38,330 nt of DNA, taken from Oceanobacillus massiliensis str. N'diop (GTDB lineage: Bacteria > Bacillota > Bacilli > Bacillales > Amphibacillaceae). Below, piece by piece: positions 24,835 through 32,408 of the stretch. The translations under genes were made by a program, and so were the position numbers. The stretch is from positions 805,393-843,722 of the forward strand of contig NZ_HE610976.1 in assembly GCF_000285495.1 (NCBI RefSeq), read 5' to 3'. Each line of letters begins with the position of its first letter. Position 1 is the stretch's first letter. The notes under the pieces were generated by a model, which made no database searches, was not told the DNA's origin, and saw only the letters and a list, made by a program, of their open reading frames with translations.

Positions 24835-25623
24835 ATGGATCTTAACCAACTGAATTCTGCCTTACTCTCAATGTCAGCTGGAATGGAAGGTGAAGTTTCG
24901 ATTGCAATCCATACGGATGAAGGCAGTATTGGTATAGATGCTGACGTGCCAAGGAAAGCGGCCAGTGTCGCCAAATTGTTTATCCTAGGGGAAGCCTACA
25001 GGCGGTTGGAGTCAAATTTACTGTCATTCGATAAACTTGTCTATATTGATCATCAGTCGATGGTCGGAGGCTCAGGGGTTATTAGTTACTTGAAGAACGC
25101 TCATGTCTACAGCTACCAGAACCTTATTGAACTAATGATCATTGTTTCAGACAATACTGCCTCAAATGCTTTACTCGATGCTATTGGAATGGAAGATATA
25201 AATCATTTCTCAAAAAGCATCGGCTGCCAGCATACCATAATAGAGAGGAAATTTATGGATATAGAAGCAGCTGAAAAAGGAAAAGATAACATTACTACAG
25301 CCAATGATGTCGTTTGCTTACTGAAACTATTCTCCAGGGAAAATGATTACTTTCCTAATAAAAGCCGAAGAGAGATTCTGAGGATTCTTGGCGATCAGCA
25401 ATTCAACAATAAGTTATCCACTTTCAATCCAAACACTCCAAATATCCGCTTTTACCGGAAGACCGGAGAATTACAGGGCGTGGAACATGATGCGGCTATT
25501 ATAGAAGCCAACGGGAAAAGGATAGAGGCTGCCATACTTACAGAAGGCTGGAAAAACAACGGAACAGGTCAGCATTACATAGCAGAGGTTGGGCAGCTTA
25601 TAATCGATTATTTGATCGATTGA
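24835..25623 (+). CDS. Class A beta-lactamase-like serine hydrolase, cytoplasmic
   Basis: A 262-residue protein with the penicillin-recognising fold. Ser44-Val-Ala-Lys47 is the nucleophile motif, Ser105-Asp-Asn107 the SDN motif and Lys209-Thr-Gly211 the KTG motif. The omega-loop region reads ERKFMDIEAAEKGKDN rather than the ExxLN of true class A enzymes, so ordinary beta-lactamase activity is doubtful. There is no signal peptide or lipobox, so it should stay in the cytosol, away from penicillin targets. Likely substrates are small amides or esters made or imported by the cell; this is inference. The ribosome site GGGGGAAGG precedes ATG 24835. It lies 34 nt before the regulator-like gene, with which it forms an operon. 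Confidence 0.87.
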   Translation: MDLNQLNSALLSMSAGMEGEVSIAIHTDEGSIGIDADVPRKAASVAKLFILGEAYRRLESNLLSFDKLVYIDHQSMVGGSGVISYLKNAHVYSYQNLIELMIIVSDNTASNALLDAIGMEDINHFSKSIGCQHTIIERKFMDIEAAEKGKDNITTANDVVCLLKLFSRENDYFPNKSRREILRILGDQQFNNKLSTFNPNTPNIRFYRKTGELQGVEHDAAIIEANGKRIEAAILTEGWKNNGTGQHYIAEVGQLIIDYLID

Positions 25624-25657
25624 TTTACCATCTTACATTAAGAAGGAGTGTAGTAGC

Positions 25658-26944
25658 GTGAAAACGAAAATTGCTGTATTTGGTCGAAGGGAAACCGTGG
25701 AACGCGTAGACAGATTGGCAAAGGACCATGAAAATATAGAAATACTTCCGTTTATCTATGAGCATTCGAAAGAAACCTTGCCATTAATTGAAAGGGCTTT
25801 CATGTGTGATGTCTACCTATTTACGGAAGCGCTTTCTTTCTTGCGCGTTAAGGATAGAATTAAAAAGAAGAAACTGCCGGCTGTCCAGGCCGCATTCGAT
25901 CCGTATATGCTCCTCACTTCCTTGTACCGATTGAAAAACCGTGAAAAGCAGCCGGAACGACTCTCGATCGATGTAATGACGGAGGAGTGCTGGATGGATA
26001 TCAGCCAAGAACTCAAACTGACCGATAAGCAGATCCATTCTTATATTATTGGAGATGATGAGTACCCTGATATTGATCGAATCGTCGGGTATCACAAAAA
26101 GCTATGGGATGACGGCAAGATTGACCACGTACTTACATCCTGTCCAGATGTCGAGACACAGCTGCATCACTATGGCATAAAAGTCAATTGCATGGTAATC
26201 CCCGACATGAATATCAGGGAGACCCTCAAGCAGGCAGAAACGTTAACAATCATCAATCAAAGCAAAGTCACTCAGCTTGTGACAGGCTATATCCGTATCA
26301 AAAACAGTGAAAAGGCAGCTGATGATGAGCGTGAAGAAGCCGAGGAAGCAATATATAGAATGAAAGAATTACTGACATCGTTCAGCCAGCGGAATGATGC
26401 CATCCTCACCCATAAAAAAGATGACCAGTTTGTCATTTTGGGTACAAAGAAACTGATCGACTATCTGCAGAATCATTATCGCGACTTCCCGCTCCTCCGA
26501 GAAATCGAGTCTGCTATACAAAGGCCAATCGATATCGGTTTCGGGCTTGGTCTTACTGCGAAGGAATCTGAAGATAATGCCCTGCTTGCTTTGGATAGAT
26601 GTGACAAAGAGGTGAAAAGCCTAAGTTACATCGTTAACGAGCGGAAGGACACGATTGGGCCGATCGGCATTAAAAGGAACATTGATACATCCAATCTATT
26701 TCAGGCACTTATCCATAAAGCAAAACTCAACAATGAATTGTCCTATAACTTCATAGACTTCATAACAGACCGCAATAACGAGCCCTTTTCTTCTAATGAT
26801 ATCGCAACATATTACAAGGTCACCAAGCGCAGTGCAGAACGTACGGTGAATAAACTCCTTACGGGAGATGTTATCAAAGTATCTGGCGAAGAACGTCCGT
26901 ATCTAAAAGGCAGACCAAGAAAACTATTCACTCTGAACCAATGA
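25658..26944 (+). CDS. Putative multi-domain transcriptional regulator with a nucleotide-cyclase-like middle region
   Basis: A 428-residue soluble protein. The N-terminal alpha/beta part (1-200) starts KIAVFGRRETVERVDRLA and includes the alternation PFIYEHSKETLPLIERAF, resembling a receptor or ligand-sensing domain. The middle (about 205-325) has YIRIKNSEKAADD and IDIGFGLGLTAKESEDNALLALD; the GFGLGLT run (294-300) followed by a helix with paired alanines resembles degenerate GGDEF or GTP-cyclohydrolase-III domains. The C-terminus (376-425) reads FSSNDIATYYKVTKRSAERT and PYLKGRPRKLF, a winged helix-turn-helix. AAGAAGGAGTG precedes GTG 25658. It is co-directional with the hydrolase and divergent from TAXI-TRAP, so it probably regulates that import operon. 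I do not recognise a named family; domain names are by resemblance only. Confidence 0.75.
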   Translation: MKTKIAVFGRRETVERVDRLAKDHENIEILPFIYEHSKETLPLIERAFMCDVYLFTEALSFLRVKDRIKKKKLPAVQAAFDPYMLLTSLYRLKNREKQPERLSIDVMTEECWMDISQELKLTDKQIHSYIIGDDEYPDIDRIVGYHKKLWDDGKIDHVLTSCPDVETQLHHYGIKVNCMVIPDMNIRETLKQAETLTIINQSKVTQLVTGYIRIKNSEKAADDEREEAEEAIYRMKELLTSFSQRNDAILTHKKDDQFVILGTKKLIDYLQNHYRDFPLLREIESAIQRPIDIGFGLGLTAKESEDNALLALDRCDKEVKSLSYIVNERKDTIGPIGIKRNIDTSNLFQALIHKAKLNNELSYNFIDFITDRNNEPFSSNDIATYYKVTKRSAERTVNKLLTGDVIKVSGEERPYLKGRPRKLFTLNQ

Positions 26945-26969
26945 CTCAGGGCGGCAATTTAATTGATCA

Positions 26970-27012
26970 AACAAGAACTGCCGGAGCACATAGCCCCAGC
27001 AGTTCTTTTAAC
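26970..27012. terminator. Terminator between convergent genes
   Basis: AAGAACTGC (26973-26981) pairs with GCAGTTCTT (26999-27007). TTTTAACTTT follows on the plus strand and TGTTTG on the minus strand. It ends the regulator gene and possibly the SNF2 run. Confidence 0.75.
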
Positions 27013-27340
27013 TTTCTATTTCATATCCATCATTTTCCAATAATATTTTCATTGCGTTATCGAAGTCTTCTTCATCGATCTGACCTTCTATTACATGTGT
27101 TAGTGGCCGATCGTCTTTTTCTGATACCTTTTCATCTCCAAATGTTTCCTTTTCCAATGTTCCGTTAATACCCCATGTTGGTCCCAAAGGAGATATCGGG
27201 ATATATCTTGTATTCTCCTGACCTTGGTCATTGGGTATTTGATCTATACTGAGCTTTTTGACCTTTAGAGTTTGCAGCGCCGAGCGTGCAGATTCCGCAT
27301 CATTTTCCGAAGTGAAATAGGCAAGAATATTTTTTAACAT
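27008..27340 (-). CDS. Conserved-looking hypothetical protein, 110 aa
   Basis: A 110-residue soluble, acidic protein. The first 35 residues (LAYFTSENDAESARSALQTLKVKKLSIDQI) have the look of a small alpha/beta (ferredoxin-like) unit in which a residue range is scanned for sequence-neighbour interactions, as in YflT-type stress proteins. A Pro/Gly-rich loop (IPISPLGPTWGINGT) and an acidic C-terminal helix (EEDFDNAMKILLENDGYEIES) follow. No family is recognised with confidence. It lies 87 nt downstream of the SNF2 gene and may be its last co-transcribed partner. The start ATG 27340 has a GGAGGCTGC ribosome site. Confidence 0.65.
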   Translation of the reverse strand: MLKNILAYFTSENDAESARSALQTLKVKKLSIDQIPNDQGQENTRYIPISPLGPTWGINGTLEKETFGDEKVSEKDDRPLTHVIEGQIDEEDFDNAMKILLENDGYEIES

Positions 27341-27427
27341 AGCAGCCTCCAGCCTTTCATCCGTTTTGTTATTGATATTCCCTTATTTGCCAGGGCGCAA
27401 ACCATTTTTAATGAGATATCGTTTAGA

Positions 27428-30400
27428 TTACAAGCTCAATAGTTCACGGACGTCATCTTCACTAAGTGCCGAAAGCATGCTTTCTCCAGGCTGTATAACC
27501 TGATCGATCAGCTCCCGTTTCTTCTGCTGTAAATCAAATATCTTTTCTTCTATCGTCCCCTCTGTGACCAGGCGAATGACTTGAACAACATTCTTTTGCC
27601 CAAAACGATGTGCCCTTCCTGTAGCCTGATCCTCTACAGCCGGATTCCACCAAAGGTCATACAGGATTACCGTGTCTGCACCCGTAAGGTTTAGACCGGT
27701 GCCCCCAGCCTTAAGCGAGATCAGAAAGATGTCATTTTCTCCATTATTAAATCGTTCACTAAGCTTAACCCTTTCCTTCGAAGGTGTTTGACCATGCAGA
27801 TAAAAATAACCATAGCCTTCTTTCTCAAGACGCGCTCTAATGATGTCATGCATACTTGTGAACTGGGAAAAAATCAGCATCCGTTTTCCATTTTCAATAG
27901 CGTTTTTAATCGTATCCATCAGCTGTTCCATTTTGCCGGAATGGCCCTCATAGTTTTCAATAAACAGCGCCGGGTGACAGCATATCTGGCGAAGACGGGT
28001 AAGTCCAGCAAGGATTTTCATGCGATTCTGGTTAAAGCCGCTATCCTTGATGGATTGGGCTGCCTCCTGCTGTACCTGTCTTAAATATCCTACATAGAGA
28101 TCCTTCTGCTCCTTGGTAAGCTCTGAAACATGTACCGATTCAATTTTATCCGGCAGTTCTTTCAACACATCCTTCTTTATGCGTCTAAGGATGAATGGAC
28201 GTGTAATCATCGCTATCTTCTCATTGGATAATTGTTTGAAACTTCGATGATTTGGCATCAGCCCAGGCAGGACAACTTGGAAGATTGCCCATAATTCATC
28301 TATCGAATTCTCAATCGGAGTTCCACTTAAGGCGAATCGACGGGTTGCTTTTATCTCACGAATTGCCCGGGACGTTTTCGTCGCGTAATTCTTTATATAT
28401 TGCGCCTCATCGAGAATCATGGTTTGGAAGGTCATCTCCCTGTAAAGCTCTATATCCTGTCTTAAAGTAGCATAGGATGTGATCCAGACATTCACTTTTT
28501 CTGAAGCCTCCATCAACTGGTGGCGTTCATCCGGTATACCGGTCAGGACAACCGACGTCAAACTCGGAGCGAATTTTTCAAACTCATTTTTCCAGTTATA
28601 GACGACGGACGAAGGAGCAACAATAAGATGCGGACCCACTGTTTCATTTTCCGATTCGGATGCGAGATAGGCAATGCTCTGCAGCGTTTTCCCTAGTCCC
28701 ATATCATCTGCCAGGATTCCGCCAAGATGGTATTTGCTCAACGATTTGAACCATTGAAAACCTGTTTGCTGATAGTTACGCAAAGAGGCATCCAGTGTTT
28801 CCGGAAGTTCAAACAACTGGTCTTCTGGCGACTTGAGCTCATCAAGTAATTGGCGGAACGACGGATCATACCGTTTTTTCGTATCAATCAGCTCATCCAG
28901 CTGTGTTCCCCGGTACACTGGCATATGCACATTTCCATTAAGGAAATCATTCTTATGAATGTCCATATCATCGAAAAAGCGTTTCATGGATGAGAATTCT
29001 TCACCTTCAAGGGATAGCAATTCCCCGCTTCCCAAACGGTAATAACGCTTCTTTTCGATAACCGCATTAAGGATTTCGTTGATCTCCGTATCATCGACAC
29101 CAGCGATATCAAATCCAATCTCAAGTAAGTTTGATGAGGATTCCAACCGCACGCTTGTGCTCGGTCGAGGGTCATTCTCTATAATCATTCCGCGAATTTC
29201 CGATGACAGGAATAGTTCAACGTAATCATCAAGCAGCGGGAGTACGTAATAAAGAAAATCGTAAAGCTCCTCTTCTCCCGCTTCGATATAAAGCTCATTG
29301 CCATTATAGTGAAAATTCGCATGCTCAATCAGCTGCATGATTTGCTGTTCTTTCTCTACTTCGCGGATTATAATGACATCATTCTCTTTTCTGCCGGTGA
29401 ATGGGTCAATCAGCTGATCTCCGTAGTGGTATTCCAATTTCCCGGTAATCCAGTCTGCTTTCACTTCCAGATACAATTTCGCCCGTAATGGCACTTGGAT
29501 AACTTCCGCAGTAATTGCCTCAGCCACGTCTACATTGCCGATTTTCTTTAGTGAAGGCATAACCTCCGATAGAAATGTGTCAGCCTGTGTCTTCTGAATG
29601 GGGAGTTCAAGATCATTCATCCCGAATTTGGATATCTCCTCCAGGATTCCCACCTGTTCTTTGGCTGGAAAATAGAAGACTCCTTGGTGAAACAGCAATT
29701 CATATAGCTGAAGATATATTGCCCCTTCCGCATCAGCCATTGTCAGCTTTAAATCATCCCGGTCATTTTTAGTCAGTGAAAAATGGAATGGTAATGTATC
29801 CTTCTCAATCACTACATCTCGAAAACTTTTTCCTTGTACTTCGACTGTAAAGTCCCTTTCCGCAAGCTTTTCCAATAGCATCTTTGCCGCCAGCGGGGGG
29901 ATTTTCAGGTAACGTTTATCTCCATTGTCCTTACCACCGTTATACGAAAATGGATTTTGATAGACTTCTTCATTCCTTTTAATGGCAAAAAGCATGTCAA
30001 ATATCTCATAGTCCTGTTCCAAGAAGGAATGCACGTCGGGATTATAGATGAAATTTTTCGTAAAGAAGTGGTCCCTGCCCTGCAGTACATCCTTCAGGAA
30101 GGCAAAAGCATCTTTTACGACATAGCGGCGCTTTTCTCCTGCACGCAGTTCAACCAGCAAATTCTGATCATAATTCCATTTACAGTGGTACTCGACATGC
30201 ATGGGAATTTTATCGGAGAGAATTTCCACCGTCCGCTGCTGCGGCATGTGGCTCAATGCCTGGATAAAACTATTTGTCAGTTGATAGCTGTGCTGCACAG
30301 GCCTGCCCGTATTCGAAGATTCCTTACCTACTATACTGATAAGCGCCGCTGCGATATGCTTGCATGATCCAAACGTCTCAAAGGCGGGACAATCACAATA

Positions 30401-30661
30401 GGTTTCAATTGAACCTTTATCGAAATCCTTCATATTTATCTCAACAAAATAATCCTCTGATCCATGTACTGTCGCAGTCCAAACCTGGTAATTTATATCA
30501 TATAAAAGATCGCTCACTTTATTTTGTTTATAATAATCCAGTCCACGCTTATAAATGACAGCTGGGAATAATTTCTGGATGTTAATATCACTTATTTTTT
30601 TCAAAATACAAGGAACCCACCTTCTAGTATCAGATTCTTCTATTGTATACAATATTTTCAT
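27428..30661 (-). CDS. SWIM-domain SNF2-family helicase-like ATPase
   Basis: A protein of up to 1077 residues. The N-terminal SWIM zinc finger has Cys89, Cys91, Cys100 and His102 (YCDCPAFETFGSCKH). A long middle region (about 130-620) is of the bacterial SNF2-associated type. The ATPase core has Walker A DDMGLGKTLQ near 650, DEAQ near 750 and, in the C-terminal lobe, HGQTPSKERV (about 955) and ATGRAHRFGQ. It is a DNA- or RNA-dependent translocase, similar to B. subtilis YwqA; its role in the cell is not settled. ATG 30661 has no ribosome site. TTG 30604 (residue 20, before KKISDINIQKLFP) has AGAAGGTGG 12 nt upstream and may be the true start, giving 1058 residues. The MFS gene ends 18 nt upstream. 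Confidence 0.92.
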   Translation of the reverse strand: MKILYTIEESDTRRWVPCILKKISDINIQKLFPAVIYKRGLDYYKQNKVSDLLYDINYQVWTATVHGSEDYFVEINMKDFDKGSIETYCDCPAFETFGSCKHIAAALISIVGKESSNTGRPVQHSYQLTNSFIQALSHMPQQRTVEILSDKIPMHVEYHCKWNYDQNLLVELRAGEKRRYVVKDAFAFLKDVLQGRDHFFTKNFIYNPDVHSFLEQDYEIFDMLFAIKRNEEVYQNPFSYNGGKDNGDKRYLKIPPLAAKMLLEKLAERDFTVEVQGKSFRDVVIEKDTLPFHFSLTKNDRDDLKLTMADAEGAIYLQLYELLFHQGVFYFPAKEQVGILEEISKFGMNDLELPIQKTQADTFLSEVMPSLKKIGNVDVAEAITAEVIQVPLRAKLYLEVKADWITGKLEYHYGDQLIDPFTGRKENDVIIIREVEKEQQIMQLIEHANFHYNGNELYIEAGEEELYDFLYYVLPLLDDYVELFLSSEIRGMIIENDPRPSTSVRLESSSNLLEIGFDIAGVDDTEINEILNAVIEKKRYYRLGSGELLSLEGEEFSSMKRFFDDMDIHKNDFLNGNVHMPVYRGTQLDELIDTKKRYDPSFRQLLDELKSPEDQLFELPETLDASLRNYQQTGFQWFKSLSKYHLGGILADDMGLGKTLQSIAYLASESENETVGPHLIVAPSSVVYNWKNEFEKFAPSLTSVVLTGIPDERHQLMEASEKVNVWITSYATLRQDIELYREMTFQTMILDEAQYIKNYATKTSRAIREIKATRRFALSGTPIENSIDELWAIFQVVLPGLMPNHRSFKQLSNEKIAMITRPFILRRIKKDVLKELPDKIESVHVSELTKEQKDLYVGYLRQVQQEAAQSIKDSGFNQNRMKILAGLTRLRQICCHPALFIENYEGHSGKMEQLMDTIKNAIENGKRMLIFSQFTSMHDIIRARLEKEGYGYFYLHGQTPSKERVKLSERFNNGENDIFLISLKAGGTGLNLTGADTVILYDLWWNPAVEDQATGRAHRFGQKNVVQVIRLVTEGTIEEKIFDLQQKKRELIDQVIQPGESMLSALSEDDVRELLSL

Positions 30662-30679
30662 CTTTTAGAAATAATCTAC

Positions 30680-31867
30680 TTATTTTTTCAGAACCTTCAT
30701 GACCAGATAAAGATAAATAAACATGGATGCTAATACCGATACAGCAGATGCTGCATAAATGGAGGCATAACCAAAATAGGAGGCAAACTGACCGAATGCT
30801 ATTGCCCCTATTCCAACTCCCAAATCAAAGAAGGAGAAGAAGGTCGCATTAGCCATGCCTTTCCGGTCGGCAGGCGCTTCATTAACTGCCCATGCCTGCA
30901 GGGCCGGCTGGACACCACCAAATCCAAGACCAAACAGTGCAGCTGCAGTAAGCATTGTAGCAGTATTTGGCAACCAGGATAGCAGCAGCATCGAAATGAA
31001 TATCAGAAGCGTGCTCGGTAGAAATATGTAAAGATGCCCTCTCCGATCATAAATCTGCCCAGCAAATGTTCTTGATAGCATAAGAAAAATTGCAAACACA
31101 AGAAAATACAGTTGGATACCAGAAACATTTTGATCTATGGCATGCAATGGCAGGAAAGTAGCAATTCCTCCAAATGCGACTGTAATAAAAAATAGCAGAA
31201 TCGATGGCTGAAGTGCCGTTTTCTCGAAAATATCGAATTTCACCGTACTTGTTTTATGTGCAGATTGATCAACTTCTTTATAACGAATTTTCGTTGAGAA
31301 TAGAAAGGCAATAAATCCAAAAGCCGCACAGATTAAAAAGAGATCCCTAAATGATATAATTCCTGTCAAGGTCAAGCCGAGTGAAGGACCAAATGCCAGG
31401 GCCAGATTTCCGGACAGACCAAAATACCCCATACCTTCCCCTCGTCTTTTGGGTGGTATCAGGTCTGTAGCAATTGTTCCACCGGCTGTTGTGGAAAACC
31501 CCCAGCCTACCCCTTGTACCATACGGATAATAATCAGAAGGAAAATACTTGCAGTAAAGGCATATGCGCCAACTGACAATACAAATATCGTCAATCCAAT
31601 CATATATACGAACCCTCGCCCCTTAGATTCCAAAGCATGTCCTGCAGTTGGCCGCATGAGCAAGGTGGAAAAAGTGAAGATCCCGACAATCATTCCAACC
31701 ATTTGGTCACTACCGCCTAGCTCTTTCACAAATAATGGAATGGTAGGAAGGGTCATCTGAAATCCAAGAAAAACAAAGAAGTTAGCAAAGCAAATAAACA
31801 AAAATTCACGTGTCCAGATTTTATCCTGGTTCTTCCCCATTTGTTGTACCTTTGTTTGATGCTCCAT
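30680..31867 (-). CDS. MFS transporter, YwoG-like
   Basis: A 395-residue transporter with twelve predicted helices. The N-terminus WTREFLFICFANFFVFLGFQMTLPTIPLFVKELGG is typical of the YwoG/YfkF group. A motif-A-like loop (RPTAGHALESKGRG) and GYFGLSGNLALAFGPSLGLTL (helix 5, motif C-like) are present; a second motif-A-like loop is SRTFAGQIYDRRGH. The substrate is unknown, with drug or metabolite export most likely. The ribosome site GAGAGGAG is 7 nt before ATG 31867. It is followed directly by the SNF2 gene, and the two may share a transcript although no functional link is obvious. Confidence 0.9.
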   Translation of the reverse strand: MEHQTKVQQMGKNQDKIWTREFLFICFANFFVFLGFQMTLPTIPLFVKELGGSDQMVGMIVGIFTFSTLLMRPTAGHALESKGRGFVYMIGLTIFVLSVGAYAFTASIFLLIIIRMVQGVGWGFSTTAGGTIATDLIPPKRRGEGMGYFGLSGNLALAFGPSLGLTLTGIISFRDLFLICAAFGFIAFLFSTKIRYKEVDQSAHKTSTVKFDIFEKTALQPSILLFFITVAFGGIATFLPLHAIDQNVSGIQLYFLVFAIFLMLSRTFAGQIYDRRGHLYIFLPSTLLIFISMLLLSWLPNTATMLTAAALFGLGFGGVQPALQAWAVNEAPADRKGMANATFFSFFDLGVGIGAIAFGQFASYFGYASIYAASAVSVLASMFIYLYLVMKVLKK

Positions 31868-32046
31868 GTTAGGACTCCTCTCACCAGTTATACTTGCATA
31901 TTATACAGTAGTCTGTACCCAATTGAAATGGCACTATCGGCTTGGTCAAGATACGTTGTCCTCTTTTGCTTTAATGCTTTACAGAAGGTGCAATTCTCAG
32001 GAAAGTTGAATGTTTCAATATAAGTGAAATATGGTATACTTTAAAT
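31868..32046. promoter_or_regulatory. Intergenic region with promoter of the antisense RNA
   Basis: The right end has TGG-TATACT (32032-32040), an extended -10 element on the plus strand, and a TTGAAT at 32006-32011 as a possible weak -35 for an overlapping TATGGT. The left part carries the MFS ribosome site. No gene was seen. Confidence 0.55.
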
Positions 32047-32180
32047 GAAGAGTAAATATACTTAAAAGGCCCAGCTGTCACTGGGCCATCAGATAAGCGG
32101 TTCCCAATAGTCTGGAATCGGCAGCTTTCTGCAAAGACCTTCCCTATCAAATTTAGACGATGAATAGGGAGGGTCTATTT
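32047..32180 (+). ncRNA. Predicted antitoxin antisense RNA
   Basis: A short RNA of about 134 nt on the strand opposite the toxin. It is predicted from the extended -10 promoter just upstream and a strong rho-independent terminator: AGACCTTCCCTAT (32138-32150) pairs with ATAGGGAGGGTCT (one G-U) and is followed by ATTTTTTG at the end. It has no open frame with a ribosome site. It is fully complementary to the 3' untranslated part of the toxin mRNA and reaches its last codons. This convergent 3' overlap is the layout of the txpA/RatA and bsrG/SR4 systems of B. subtilis, in which pairing leads to RNase III cleavage. Confidence 0.7.
32061..32090 (-). terminator. Terminator of the toxin mRNA
   Basis: GGCCCAG (32068-32074) pairs with CTGGGCC (32081-32087) around a 6-nt loop. 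On the minus strand it is followed by TTTTAAG. Confidence 0.75.
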
Positions 32181-32270
32181 TTTGTTGATCAGGGTCGTGA
32201 CCAGTCCGAGCAGCGCAATCAGAAGTGTACCAAAGCTCCCCAATACCATCAGCACTTCATATACGCTCAT
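32175..32270 (-). CDS. Type I toxin, putative holin-like toxin (Hol_Tox-like), 31 aa
   Basis: A 31-residue peptide from ATG 32270 to TAG 32175. It begins MSVYEVLMVLGSFG, continues with a run of Leu/Ile/Ala/Gly/Val (TLLIALLGLVTTL) and ends INKK. The MxxYExLxxxxxFGxLxxxLLxL pattern plus a lysine tail is that of the putative holin-like toxins found in Firmicutes. One transmembrane helix covers about residues 6-28, so it should insert in the membrane and depolarise it when overproduced. The ribosome site AAGGGGG lies 8 nt upstream but is inside a hairpin. A perfect TATAAT promoter box is at 32333-32338, giving an mRNA of about 265 nt. An antisense RNA converges on its 3' part. It is too short for normal gene callers. 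Confidence 0.85.
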   Translation of the reverse strand: MSVYEVLMVLGSFGTLLIALLGLVTTLINKK

Positions 32271-32277
32271 AGGCATT

Positions 32278-32296
32278 CCCCCTTTCTGAAAGAGGG
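32278..32296 (-). promoter_or_regulatory. Hairpin sequestering the toxin ribosome-binding site
   Basis: On the minus-strand mRNA CCCTCTTT pairs with AAAGGGGG (8 bp, one G-U) around a CAG triloop. The whole Shine-Dalgarno AGGGGG is in the stem, so translation should be low unless the stem opens. Confidence 0.75.
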
Positions 32297-32332
32297 TTAG
32301 CCGACCCGTCTATGGGAACTTTATCTTTGTCT

Positions 32333-32338
32333 ATTATA
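32333..32338 (-). promoter_or_regulatory. -10 box of the toxin promoter
   Basis: A perfect TATAAT on the minus strand, with a poor -35 (TTCTGT, 18 nt upstream). The predicted start is near 32326, about 55 nt before the toxin ATG. Confidence 0.6.
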
Positions 32339-32408
32339 GCATATCGAACCCCGAAAACAGAACATATATTCTATTTTTAAGGAATTTGATTCTATTGTAC
32401 TACTTCCT

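Noticed and set aside
24835-25623. Antibiotic-resistance beta-lactamase
   Set aside because: No signal peptide and no ExxLN motif, so penicillin resistance is not supported.
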